A DNA stretch of 64,000 nucleotides from Limanda limanda (Eukaryota > Chordata > Actinopteri > Pleuronectiformes > Pleuronectidae): contig NW_026870565.1 of assembly GCF_963576545.1 (NCBI RefSeq), forward strand, positions 40,579 to 104,578. The letters run 5' to 3'. How positions within the stretch are numbered: the first letter of the stretch is position 1; each line of letters opens with the position of its first letter. Both the position numbers and the translations under genes were made by a program. Shown here in pieces: positions 39,876 through 52,500 of the stretch. The notes beneath the pieces were generated by a model that did not search any database, was not told the DNA's origin, and saw only the letters and a list, made by a program, of their open reading frames with translations.

Positions 39876-41825
39876 GGCTTATCTCCCCGTTTCCAGCTGT
39901 TTAGTGACATTTGGGATGATGTGTGATGAAAAATTCAAGAATTTAACCTTTTCTTCCAAAAAAAGGCAGATCTCCCTGTTTCCAGCGCTTTTCTGACACT
40001 GGAGCTGATATGTGATGAAAAAGTCAAAATGTTAACCATTGCTTCCAAAAAAGGCTTATCTCCCCATTTCCAGCTGTTTAGTGACATTTGGGATGATGTG
40101 TGATGAAAAATTCAAGAATTTAACCTTTTCTTCCAAAAAAAGGCAGATCTCCCTGTTTCCAGCGCTTTTCTGACACTTGGGCTGATATGTGATGAAAAAG
40201 TCAGAAATCTTAATCAATGCTTCCAAAAAAGGCTTATCTCCCCGTTTCCAGCTGTTTAGTGACATTTGGGATGATGTGTGATGAAAAATTCAAGAATTTA
40301 ACCATTTCTTCCAAAAAAGGCTTATCTCCCTGTTTCCAGCGCTTTTCTGACACTTGGGCTGACATGTGATGAAAAAGTCAGAAATCTTAATCAATGCTTC
40401 CAAAAAAGGCTTATCTCCCCGTTTCCAGCTGTTTAGTGACATTTGGGATGATGTGTGATGAAAAATTCAAGAATTTAACCTTTTCTTCCAAAAAAAGGCA
40501 GATCTCCCTGTTTCCAGCGCTTTTCTGACACTTGGGCTGATATGTGATGAAAAAGTCAGAAATCTTAATCAATGCTTCCAAAAAAGGCTTATCTCCCCGT
40601 TTCCAGCTGTTTAGTGACATTTGGGATGATGTTTGATGAAAAATTCAAGAATTTAACCATTTCTTCCAAAAAAGGCTTATCTCCCTGTTTCCAGCGCTTT
40701 TCTGACACTTGGGCTGACATGTGATGAAAAAGTCAGAAATCTTAATCAATGCTTCCAAAAAAGGCTTATCTCCCCGTTTCCAGCTGTTTAGTGACATTTG
40801 GGATGATGTGTGATGAAAAATTCAAGAATTTAACCATTTCTTCCAAAAAAGGCTTATCTCCCTGTTTCCAGCGCTTTTCTGACACTTGGGCTGACATGTG
40901 ACGAAAAAGTCAGAAATCTTAATCAATGCTTCCAAAAAAGGCTTATCTCCCCGTTTCCAGCTGTTTAGTGACATTTGGGATGATGTGTGATGAAAAATTC
41001 AAGAATTTAACCTTTTCTTCCAAAAAAAGGCAGATCTCCCTGTTTCCAGCGCTTTTCAGACACTGGAGCTGATATGTGATGAAAAAGTCAAAATGTTAAC
41101 CATTGCTTCCAAAAAAGGCTTATCTCCCCATTTCCAGCTGTTTAGTGACATTTGGGATGATGTGTGATGAAGAATTCAAGAATTTAACCATTTCTTCCAA
41201 AAAAGGCTTATCTCCCTGTTTCCAGCGCTTTTCTGACACTTGGGCTGACATGTGATGAAAAAGTCAGAAATCTTAATCAATGCTTCCAAAAAAGGCTTAT
41301 CTCCCCGTTTTCAGCTGTTTAGTGACATTTGGGATGATGTGTGATGAAAAATTCAAGAATTTAACCTTTTCTTCCAAAAAAAGGCAGATCTCCCTGTTTC
41401 CAGCACTTTTCTGACACTTGGGCTGATATGTGATGAAAAAGTCAGAAATCTTAATCAATGCTTCCAAAAAAGGCTTATCTCCCCGTTTCCAGCTGTTTAG
41501 TGACATTTGGGATGATGTGTGATGAAAAATTCAAGAATTTAACCATTTCTTCCAAAAAAGGCTTATCTCCCTGTTTCCAGCGCTTTTCTGACACTTGGGC
41601 TGACATGTGATGAAAAAGTCAGAAATCTTAATCAATGCTTCCAAAAAAGGCTTATCTCCCCGTTTCCAGCTGTTTAGTGACATTTGGGATGATGTGTGAT
41701 GAAAAATTCAAGAATTTAACCTTTTCTTCCAAAAAAAGGCAGATCTCCCTGTTTCCAGCGCTTTTCTGACACTGGAGCTGATATGTGTTGAAAAAGTCAA
41801 AATGTTAACCATTGCTTCCAAAAAA
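39876..41825 (+). repeat. ~1950 bp higher-order block, copy 6
   Basis: 1950 bp with the full subtype order, preceded by T and followed by R, P and the gaagaattc alpha with V, as in copy 3. Private change T>A at 41058. Mirrored in the right arm at 51172-53121. Confidence 0.9.
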
Positions 41826-44800
41826 GGCTTATCTCCCCATTTCCAGCTGTTTAGTGACATTTGGGATGATGTGTGATGAAAAATTCAAGAATTTAACCTT
41901 TTCTTCCAAAAAAAGGCAGATCTCCCTGTTTCCAGCGCTTTTCTGACACTTGGGCTGATATGTGATGAAAAAGTCAGAAATCTTAATCAATGCTTCCAAA
42001 AAAGGCTTATCTCCCCGTTTCCAGCTGTTTAGTGACATTTGGGATGATGTGTGATGAAAAATTCAAGAATTTAACCATTTCTTCCAAAAAAGGCTTATCT
42101 CCCTGTTTCCAGCGCTTTTCTGACACTTGGGCTGACATGTGATGAAAAAGTCAGAAATCTTAATCAATGCTTCCAAAAAAGGCTTATCTCCCCGTTTCCA
42201 GCTGTTTAGTGACATTTGGGATGATGTGTGATGAAGAATTCAAGAATTTAACCTTTTCTTCCAAAAAAAGGCAGATCTCCCTGTTTCCAGCGCTTTTCTG
42301 ACACTTGGGCTGACATGTGATGAAAAAGTCAGAAATCTTAATCAATGCTTCCAAAAAAGGCTTATCTCCCCGTTTCCAGCTGTTTAGTGACATTTGGGAT
42401 GATGTGTGATGAAAAATTCAAGAATTTAACCATTTCTTCCAAAAAAGGCTTATCTCCCTGTTTCCAGCGCTTTTCTGACACTTGGGCTGACATGTGATGA
42501 AAAAGTCAGAAATCTTAATCAATGCTTCCAAAAAAGGCTTATCTCCCCGTTTCCAGCTGTTTAGTGACATTTGGGATGATGTGTGATGAAAAATTCAAGA
42601 ATTTAACCTTTTCTTCCAAAAAAAGGCAGATCTCCCTGTTTCCAGCGCTTTTCTGACACTGGAACTGATATGTGATGAAAAAGTCAAAATGTTAACCATT
42701 GCTTCCAAAAAAGGCTTATCTCCCCGTTTCCAGCTGTTTAGTGACATTTGGGATGATGTGTGATGAAAAATTCAAGAATTTAACCATTTCTTCCAAAAAA
42801 GGCTTATCTCCCTGTTTCCAGCGCTTTTCTGACACTTGGGCTGACATGTGATGAAAAAGTCAGAAATCTTAATCAATGCTTCCAAAAAAGGCTTATCTCC
42901 CCGTTTCCAGCTGTTTAGTGACATTTGGGATGATGTGTGATGAAAAATTCAAGAATTTTAACCTTTTTCTTCCAAAAAAAGGCAGATCTCCCTGTTTCCA
43001 GCGCTTTTCTGACACTTGGGCTGATATGTGATGAAAAAGTCAGAAATCTTAATCAATGCTTCCAAAAAAGGCTTATCTCCCCGTTTTCAGCTGTTTAGTG
43101 ACATTTGGGATGATGTGTGATGAAAAATTCAAGAATTTAACCTTTTCTTCCAATAAAAGGCAGATCTCCCTGTTTCCCAGCGCTTTTCTGACACTTGGGC
43201 TGATATGTGATGAAAAAGTCAGAAAATCTTAATCAATGCTTCCAAAAAGGCTTATCTCCCCGTTTCCAGCTGTTTAGTGACATTTGGGATGATGTGTGAT
43301 GAAAAATTCAAGAATTTAACCATTTCTTCCAAAAAAAGGCTTATCTCCCTGTTTCCAGCGCTTTTCTGACACTTGGGCTGACATGTGATGAAAAAGTCAG
43401 AAATCTTAATCAATGCTTCCAAAAAAGGCTTATCTCCCCGTTTCCAGCTGTTTAGTGACATTTGGGATGATGTGTGATGAAAAATTCAAGAATTTAACCT
43501 TTTCTTCCAAAAAAAGGGCAGATCTCCCTGTTTCCAGCGCTTTTCTGACACTGGAGCTGATATGTGATGAAAAAGTCAAAATGTTAACCATTGCTTCCAA
43601 AAAGGCTTATCTCCCCATTTCCAGCTGTTTAGTGACATTTGGGATGATGTGTGATGAAAAATTCAAGAATTTAACCTTTTCTTCCAAAAAAAGGCAGATC
43701 TCCCTGTTTCCAGCGCTTTTCTGACACTTGGGCTGATATGTGATGAAAAAGTCAGAAATCTTAATCAATGCTTCCAAAAAAGGCTTATCTCCCCGTTTTC
43801 AGCTGTTTAGTGACATTTGGGATGATGTGTGATGAAAAATTCAAGAATTTAACCTTTTCTTTCCAATAAAAGGCAGATCTCCCTGTTTCCAGCGCTTTTC
43901 TGACACTTGGGCTGACATGTGACGAAAAAGTCAGAAATCTTAATCAATGCTTCCAAAAAAAGGCTTATCTCCCCGTTTCCAGCTGTTTAGTGACATTTGG
44001 GATGATGTGTGATGAAAAATTCAAGAATTTAAACCATTTCTTCCAAAAAAGGCTTATCTCCCTGTTTCCAGCGCTTTTCTGACACTTGGGCTGACATGTG
44101 ATGAAAAAGTCAGAAATCTTAATCAATGCTTCCAAAAAAGGCTTATCTCCCCGTTTCCAGCTGTTTAGTGACATTTGGGATGATGTGTGATGAAAAATTC
44201 AAGAATTTAACCTTTTCTTCCAAAAAAAGGCAGATCTCCCTGTTTCCAGCGCTTTTCTGACACTGGAACTGATATGTGATGAAAAAGTCAAAATGTTAAC
44301 CATTGCTTCCAAAAAAGGCTTATCTCCCCGTTTCCAGCTGTTTAGTGACATTTGGGATGATGTGTGATGAAAAATTCAAGAATTTAACCATTTCTTCCAA
44401 AAAAGGCTTATCTCCCTGTTTCCAGCGCTTTTCTGACACTTGGGCTGACATGTGATGAAAAAGTCAGAAATCTTAATCAATGCTTCCAAAAAAGGCTTAT
44501 CTCTCCGTTTCCAGCTGTTTAGTGACATTTGGGATGATGTGTGATGAAAAATTCAAGAATTTAACCTTTTCTTCCAAAAAAAGGCAGATCTCCCTGTTTC
44601 CAGCGCTTTTCTGACACTTGGGCTGATATGTGATGAAAAAGTCAGAAATCTTAATCAATGCTTCCAAAAAAGGCTTATCTCCCCGTTTTCAGCTGTTTAG
44701 TGACATTTGGGATGATGTGTGATGAAAAATTCAAGAATTTAACCTTTTCTTCCAATAAAAGGCAGATCTCCCTGTTTCCAGCGCTTTTCTGACACTTGGG

Positions 44801-44938
44801 CTGATATGTGATGAAAAAGTCAGAAATCTTAATCAATGCTTCCAAAAAAGGCTTATCTCCCCGTTTCCAGCTGTTTAGTGACATTTGGGATGATGTGTGA
44901 TGAAAAATTCAAGAATTTAACCATTTCTTCCAAAAAAG

Positions 44939-45999
44939 GCTTATCTCCCTGTTTCCAGCGCTTTTCTGACACTTGGGCTGACATGTGATGAAAAAGTCAG
45001 AAATCTTAATCAATGCTTCCAAAAAAGGCTTATCTCCCCGTTTCCAGCTGTTTAGTGACATATGGGATGATGTGTGATGAAAAATTCAAGAATTTAACCA
45101 TTTCTTCCAAAAAAGGCTTATCTCCCTGTTTCCAGCGCTTTTCTGACACTTGGGCTGACATGTGATGAAAAAGTCAGAAATCTTAATCAATGCTTCCAAA
45201 AAAGGCTTATCTCCCCGTTTCCAGCTGTTTAGTGACATTTGGGATGATGTGTGATGAAAAATTCAAGAATTTAACCTTTTCTTCCAAAAAAAGCAGATCT
45301 CCCTGTTTCCAGCGCTTTTCTGACACTGGAACTGATATGTGATGAAAAGTCAAAATGTTAACCATTGCTTCCAAAAAAGGCTTATCTCCCCGTTTCCAGC
45401 TGTTTAGTGACATTTGGGATGATGTGTGATGAAAAATTCAAGAATTTAACCATTTCTTCCAAAAAAGGCTTATCTCCCTGTTTCCAGCGCTTTTCTGACA
45501 CTTGGGCTGGACATGTGATGAAAAAGTCAGAAATCTTAATCAATGCTTCCAAAAAAAGGCTTATCTCTCCGTTTCCAGCTGTTTAGTGACATTTGGGATG
45601 ATGTGTGATGAAAAATTCAAGAATTTAACCTTTTCTTCCAAAAAAAGGCAGATCTCCCTGTTTCCAGCGCTTTTCTGACACTTGGGCTGATATGTGATGA
45701 AAAGTCAGAAATCTTAATCAATGCTTCCAAAAAAGGCTTATCTCCCCGTTTCAGCTGTTTAGTGACATTTGGGATGATGTGTGATGAAAAATTCAAGAAT
45801 TTAACCTTTTCTTCCAATAAAAGGCAGATCTCCCTGTTTCCAGCGCTTTTCTGACACTTGGGCTGATATGTGATGAAAAAGTCAGAAATCTTAATCAATG
45901 CTTCCAAAAAAGGCTTATCTCCCCGTTTCCAGCTGTTTAGTGACATTTGGGATGATGTGTGATGAAAAATTCAAGAATTTAACCATTTCTTCCAAAAAA
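44939..45999 (+). repeat. 1064 bp six-dimer higher-order block, copy c (1061 bp)
   Basis: Same order and catatggg mark near 45060. It is followed by the start of a tandem copy (P, P with catatgg near 46130, Q) that the inversion cuts at 46504. The length shortfall is from one-base deletions. Confidence 0.82.
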
Positions 46000-46497
46000 G
46001 GCTTATCTCCCTGTTTCCAGCGCTTTTCTGACACTTGGGCTGACATGTGATGAAAAAGTCAGAAATCTTAATCAATGCTTCCAAAAAAGGCTTATCTCCC
46101 CGTTTCCAGCTGTTTAGTGACATATGGATGATGTGTGATGAAAAATTCAAGAATTTAACCATTTCTTCCAAAAAAGGCTTATCTCCCTGTTTCCAGCGCT
46201 TTTCTGACACTTGGGCTGACATGTGATGAAAAAGTCAGAAATCTTAATCAATGCTTCCAAAAAAGGCTTATCTCCCCGTTTCCAGCTGTTTAGTGACATT
46301 TGGGATGATGTGTGATGAAAAATTCAAGAATTTAACCTTTTCTTCCAAAAAAAAGGCAGATCTCCCTGTTTCCAGCGCTTTTCTGACACTGGAACTGATA
46401 TGTGATGAAAAAGTCAAAATGTTAACCATTGCTTCCAAAAAAGGCTTATCTCCCCGTTTCCAGCTGTTTAGTGACATTTGGGATGATGTGTGATGAA

Positions 46498-46511
46498 AAA
46501 TTCATGAATTT
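46498..46511. other. Inversion junction / palindrome centre
   Basis: The sequence reads aaattc (46498-46503), at (46504-46505), gaattt (46506-46511), then continues as the reverse complement of the left side. The centre lies between 46504 and 46505 and there is no spacer. In a normal alpha half the same place reads aaattc-aa-gaattt, itself a 6 bp dyad with a 2-base loop. The junction therefore falls exactly on a short hairpin found in every alpha unit and differs from it by one base (aa to at) before the flanks become fully symmetric. Confidence 0.97.
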
Positions 46512-49500
46512 TTCATCACACATCATCCCAAATGTCACTAAACAGCTGGAAACTGGGGAGATAAGCCTTTTTTGGAAGCAATGGTTAACATTTTGACTTT
46601 TTCATCACATATCAGTTCCAGTGTCAGAAAGCGCTGGAAACAGGGAGATCTGCCTTTTTTTGGAAGAAAAGGTTAAATTCTTGAATTTTTCATCACACAT
46701 CATCCCAAATGTCACTAAACAGCTGGAAACGGGGAGATAAGCCTTTTTTGGAAGCATTGATTAAGATTTCTGACTTTTTCATCACATGTCAGCCCAAGTG
46801 TCAGAAAAGCGCTGGAAACAGGGAGATAAGCCTTTTTTGGAAGAAATGGTTAAATTCTTGAATTTTTCATCACACATCATCCCATATGTCACTAAACAGC
46901 TGGAAACGGGGAGATAAGCCTTTTTTGGAAGCATTGATTAAGATTTCTGACTTTTTCATCACATGTCAGCCCAAGTGTCAGAAAAGCGCTGGAAACAGGG
47001 AGATAAGCCTTTTTTGGAAGAAATGGTAAATTCTTGAATTTTCATCACACATCATCCCAAATGTCACTAAACAGCTGGAAACGGGGAGATAAGGCCTTTT
47101 TTGGAAGCATTGATTAAGATTTCTGACTTTTTCATCACATATCAGCCCAAGTGTCAGAAAAGCGCTGGAAACAGGGAGATCTGCCTTTTATTTGGAAGAA
47201 AAGGTTAAATTCTTGAATTTTTCATCACACATCATCCCAAATGTCACTAAACAGCTGAAAACGGGGAGATAAGCCTTTTTTGGAAGCATTGATTAAGATT
47301 TCTGACTTTTTCATCACATATCAGCCCAAGTGTCAGAAAAGCGCTGGAAACAGGGAGATCTGCCTTTTTTTGGAAGAAAAGGTTAAATTCTTGAATTTTT
47401 CATCACACATCATCCCAAATGTCACTAAACAGCTGGAAACGGAGAGATAAGCCTTTTTTGGAAGCATTGATTAAGATTTCTGACTTTTTCATCACATGTC
47501 AGCCCAAGTGTCAGAAAAGCGCTGGAAACAGGGAGATAAGCCTTTTTTGGAAGAAATGGTTAAATTCTTGAATTTTTCATCACACATCATCCCAAATGTC
47601 ACTAAACAGCTGGAAACGGGGAGATAAGCCTTTTTTGGAAGCAATGGTTTAACATTTTGACTTTTTCATCACATATCAGTTCCAGTGTCAGAAAAGCGCT
47701 GGAAACAGGGAGATCTGCCTTTTTTTGGAAGAAAAGGTTAAATTCTTGAATTTTTCATCACACATCATCCCAAATGTCACTAAACAGCTGGAAACGGGGA
47801 GATAAGCCTTTTTGGAAGCATTGATTAAGATTTCTGACTTTTTCATCACATGTCAGCCCAAGTGTCAGAAAAGCGCTGGAAACAGGGAGATAAGCCTTTT
47901 TTGGAAGAAATGGTTAAATTCTTGAATTTTTTCATCACACATCATCCCATATGTCACTAAACAGCTGGAAACGGGGAGATAAGCCTTTTTTGGAAGCATT
48001 GATTAAGATTTTCTGACTTTTTCATCACATGTCAGCCCAAGTGTCAGAAAAGCGCTGGAAACAGGGAGATAAGCCTTTTTTGGAAGAAATGGTTAAATTC
48101 CTGAATTTTTCATCACACATCATCCCAAATGTCACTAAACAGCTGGAAACGGGGAGATAAGCCTTTTTGGAAGCATTGATTAAGATTTCTGACTTTTTCA
48201 TCACATATCAGCCCAAGTGTCAGAAAAGCGCTGGAAACAGGGAGATCTGCCTTTATTGGAAGAAAAGGTTAAATTCTTGAATTTTCACACACATCATCCC
48301 AAATTCACTAAACAGCTGAAAACGGGGAGATAAGCCTTTTTTGGAAGCATTGATTAAGATTTCTGACTTTTTCATCACATATCAGCCCAAGTGTCAGAAA
48401 AGCGCTGGAAACAGGGAGATCTGCCTTTTTTTGGAAGAAAAGGTTAAATTCTTGAATTTTTCATCACACATCATCCCAAATGTCACTAAACAGCTGGAAA
48501 CGGAGAGATAAGCCTTTTTTGGGAAGCATTGATTAAGATTTCTGACTTTTTCATCACATGTCAGCCCAAGTGTCAGAAAAGCGCTGGAAACAGGGAGATA
48601 AGCCTTTTTTGGAAGAAATGGTTAAATTCTTGAATTTTTCATCACACATCATCCCAAATGTCACTAAACAGCTGGAAACGGGGAGATAAGCCTTTTTTGG
48701 AAGCAATGGTTAACATTTTGACTTTTTCATCACATATCAGTTCCAGTGTCAGAAAAGCGCTGGAAACAGGGAGATCTGCCTTTTTTTGGAAGAAAAGGTT
48801 AAATTCTTGAATTTTCATCACACATCATCCCAAATGTCACTAAACAGCTGGAAACGGGGAGATAAGCCTTTTTTTGGAAGCATTGATTAAGATTTCTGAC
48901 TTTTTCATCACATGTCAGCCCAAGTGTCAGAAAAGCGCTGGAAACAGGGAGATAAGCCTTTTTTGGAAGAAAATGGTTAAATTCTTGAATTTTTCATCAC
49001 ACATCATCCCAAATGTCACTAAACAGCTGGAAACGGGGAGATAAGCCTTTTTGGAAGCATTGATTAAGATTTCTGACTTTTTCGTCACATGTCAGCCCAA
49101 GTGTCAGAAAAGCGCTGGAAACAGGGAGATCTGCCTTTTATTGGAAGAAAAGTTAAATTCTTGAATTTTTCATCACACATCATCCAAAATGTCACTAAAC
49201 AGCTGAAAACGGGGAGATAAGCCTTTTTTGGAAGCATTGATTAAGATTTCTGACTTTTTCATCACATATCAGCCCAAGTGTCAGAAAAGCGCTGGAAACA
49301 GGGAGATCTGCCTTTTTTTGGAAGAAAAGGTTAAATTCTTGAATTTTTTCATCACACATCATCCCAAATGTCACTAAACAGCTGGAAATGGGGAGATAAG
49401 CCTTTTTTGGAAGCAATGGTTAACATTTTGACTTTTTCATCACATATCAGCTCCAGTGTCAGAAAAGCGCTGGAAACAGGGAGATCTGCCTTTTTTTGGA

Positions 49501-52500
49501 AGAAAAGGTTAAATTCTTGAATTTTTCATCACACATCATCCCAAATGTCACTAAACAGCTGGAAACGGGGAGATAAGCCTTTTTTGGAAGCATTGATTAA
49601 GATTTCTGACTTTTTCATCACATGTCAGCCCAAGTGTCAGAAAAGCGCTGGAACAGGGAGATAAGCCTTTTTGGAAGAAATGGTTAAATTCTTGAATTTT
49701 TCATCACACATCATCCCAAATGTCACTAAACAGCTGGAAACGGGGAGATAAGCCTTTTTGGAAGCATTGATTAAGATTTCTGACTTTTTCATCACATATC
49801 AGCCCAAGTGTCAGAAAAGCGCTGGAAACAGGGAGATCTGCCTTTTATTGGAAGAAAAGGTTAAATTCTTGAATTTTTCATCACACATCATCCCAAATGT
49901 CACTAAACAGCTGAAAACGGGGAGATAAGCCTTTTTTGGAAGCATTGATTAAGATTTCTGACTTTTTCATCACATATCAGCCCAAGTGTCAGAAAAGCGC
50001 TGGAAACAGGGAGATCTGCCTTTTTTTGGAAGAAAAGGTTAAATTCTTGAATTTTTCATCACACATCATCCCAAATGTCACTAAACAGCTGGAAACGGGG
50101 AGATAAGCCTTTTTTGGAAGCATTGATTAAGATTTCTGACTTTTTCATCACATGTCAGCCCAAGTGTCAGAAAAGCGCTGGAAACAGGGAGATAAGCCTT
50201 TTTTGGAAGAAATGGTTAAATTCTTGAATTTTTCATCACACATCATCCCAAATGTCACTAAACAGCTGGAAACGGGGAGATAAGCCTTTTTTGGAAGCAA
50301 TGGTTAACATTTTGACTTTTTCATCACATATCAGTTCCAGTGTCAGAAAAGCGCTGGAAACAGGGAGATCTGCCTTTTTTTGGAAGAAAAGGGTTAAATT
50401 CTTGAATTTTTCATCACACATCATCCCAAATGTCACTAAACAGCTGGAAACGGGGAGATAAGCCTTTTTTGGAAGCATTGATTAAGATTTCTGACTTTTT
50501 CATCACATGTCAGCCCAAGTGTCAGAAAAGCGCTGGAAACAGGGAGATAAGCCTTTTTTGGAAGAAATGGTTAAATTCTTGAATTTTTCATCACACATCA
50601 TCCCAAATGTCACTAAACAGCTGGAAACGGGGAGATAAGCCTTTTTTGGAAGCATTGATTAAGATTTCTGACTTTTTCATCACATGTCAGCCCAAGTGTC
50701 AGAAAAGCGCTGGAAACAGGGAGATCTGCCTTTTTTTGGAAGAAAAGGTTAATTCTTGAATTCTTCATCACACATCATCCCAAATGTCACTAAACAGCTG
50801 GAAACGGGGAGATAAGCCTTTTTTGGAAGCATTGATTAAGATTTCTGACTTTTTCATCACATGTCAGCCCAAGTGTCAGAAAAGCGCTGGAAACAGGGAG
50901 ATAAGCCTTTTTTGGAAGAAATGGTTAAATTCTTGAATTTTTCATCACACATCATCCCAAATGTCACTAAACAGCTGGAAACGGGGAGATAAGCCTTTTT
51001 GGAAGCATTGATTAAGATTTCTGACTTTTTCATCACATATCAGCCCAAGTGTCAGAAAAGCGCTGGAAACAGGGAGATCTGCCTTTTTTTGGAAGAAAAG
51101 GTTAAATTCTTGAATTTTCATCACACATCATCCCAAATGTCACTAAACAGCTGGAAATGGGGAGATAAGCCTTTTTTGGAAGCAATGGTTAACATTTTGA
51201 CTTTTTCAACACATATCAGCTCCAGTGTCAGAAAAGCGCTGGAAACAGGGAGATCTGCTTTTTTTGGAAGAAAAGGTTAAATTCTTGAATTTTTCATCAC
51301 ACATCATCCCAAATGTCACTAAACAGCTGGAAACGGGGAGATAAGCCTTTTTTGGAAGCATTGATTAAGATTTCTGACTTTTTTCATCACATGTCAGCCC
51401 AAGTGTCAGAAAAGCGCTGGAAACAGGGAGATAAGCCTTTTTTGGAAGAAATGGTTAAATTCTTGAATTTTTCATCACACATCATCCCAAATGTCACTAA
51501 ACAGCTGGAAACGGGGAGATAAGCCTTTTTTGGAAGCATTGATTAAGATTTCTGACTTTTTCATCACATATCAGCCCAAGTGTCAGAAAAGTGCTGGAAA
51601 CAGGGAGATCTGCCTTTTTTTGGAAGAAAAGGTTAAATTCTTGAATTTTTCATCACACATCATCCCAAATGTCACTAAACAGCTGAAAACGGGGAGATAA
51701 GCCTTTTTTTGGAAGCATTGATTAAGATTTCTGACTTTTTCATCACATGTCAGCCCAAGTGTCAGAAAAGCGCTGGAAACAGGAGATAAGCCTTTTTTGG
51801 AAGAAATGGTTAAATTCTTGAATTCTTCATCACACATCATCCCAAATGTCACTAAACAGCTGGAAATGGGGAGATAAGCCTTTTTTGGAAGCAATGGTTA
51901 ACATTTTGACTTTTTCATCACATATCAGCTCCAGTGTCTGAAAAGCGCTGGAAACAGGGAGATCTGCCTTTTTTTGGAAGAAAAGGTTAAATTCTTGAAT
52001 TTTTCATCACACATCATCCCAAATGTCACTAAACAGCTGGAAACGGGGAGATAAGCCTTTTTTGGAAGCATTGATTAAGATTTCTGACTTTTTCGTCACA
52101 TGTCAGCCCAAGTGTCAGAAAAGCGCTGGAAACAGGGAGATAGCCTTTTTTGGAAGAAATGGTTAAATTCTTGAATTTTTCATCACACATCATCCCAAAT
52201 GTCACTAAACAGCTGGAAACGGGGAGATAAGCCTTTTTTGGAAGCATTGATTAAGATTTCTGACTTTTTCATCACATGTCAGCCCAAGTGTCAGAAAAGC
52301 GCTGGAAACAGGGAGATAAGCCTTTTTTGGAAGAAATGGTTAAATTCTTGAATTTTTCATCAAACATCATCCCAAATGTCACTAAACAGCTGGAAACGGG
52401 GAGATAAGCCTTTTTTGGAAGCATTGATTAAGATTTCTGACTTTTTCATCACATATCAGCCCAAGTGTCAGAAAAGCGCTGGAAACAGGGAGATCTGCCT

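Larger units (their letters stand above)
7460..42955. other. Low-indel zone of the array
   Basis: Unit lengths are almost perfectly 88/89 bp here, with only about ten one- or two-base length changes seen by eye (for example 8427, 10090, 12830, 12851, 13425, 17783 and 24306). On both sides, 1-7460 and 42955-64000, such changes occur every one to few units. The borders are approximate. Confidence 0.75.
1..46504 (+). repeat. Satellite array, forward-oriented part (177 bp alpha/beta dimers)
   Basis: Uninterrupted head-to-tail array of about 260 dimers. Each dimer has an alpha half (starts ggcttatctcccc, carries ccagctgtttagtgac and ggatgatgtgtgatg, ends in 6-7 A) and a beta half (carries ccagcgcttttctgac and atgtgatgaaaaagtc, ends in 6 A). 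By eye the halves match at roughly three quarters of positions, so they look like an ancient duplication of one ~88 bp unit. No unique sequence, transposon, RNA gene or credible coding region interrupts the array. Short open frames recur every few dimers because 177 = 3 x 59, and they end at the same repeat-encoded stops. Family membership is unknown. A centromeric or heterochromatic location is inferred from unit size and array form only. Confidence 0.97.
28985..46504 (+). repeat. Left arm of giant inverted repeat
   Basis: Partner of 46505-64000. Private variants with mirrored partners (left / right): T>A in the beta 'ttttctgac' at 41058 / 51939; T>A after cagctgt at 36800 / 56196; G>T in ctccctgttt at 35281 / ~57712; gtgagatct at 34738 / ~58252; gtgataaaa at 34789 / 58202; aaagtcttatc at 32698 / 60288; ctcctcg plus ctgattag at 30138 and 30151 / 62845 and 62832; gatgtatgatg at 29111 / 63873. 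Distances from the centre agree within 12-26 bp and drift steadily, as expected from scattered one-base deletions in the right copy. The outer end is set only by the window edge. Confidence 0.95.
37040..46504 (+). repeat. ~10 kb super-repeat, copy 2
   Basis: Partner of 13197-23364. It includes S(tgttg) near 38155, V with the gaagaattc alpha near 38600, the T dimer near 39720 that copy 1 lacks, block copy 6, and the six-dimer block next to the inversion. Because it abuts the inversion it is also mirrored in the right arm, so parts of this super-repeat appear three times in the window. Confidence 0.8.
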
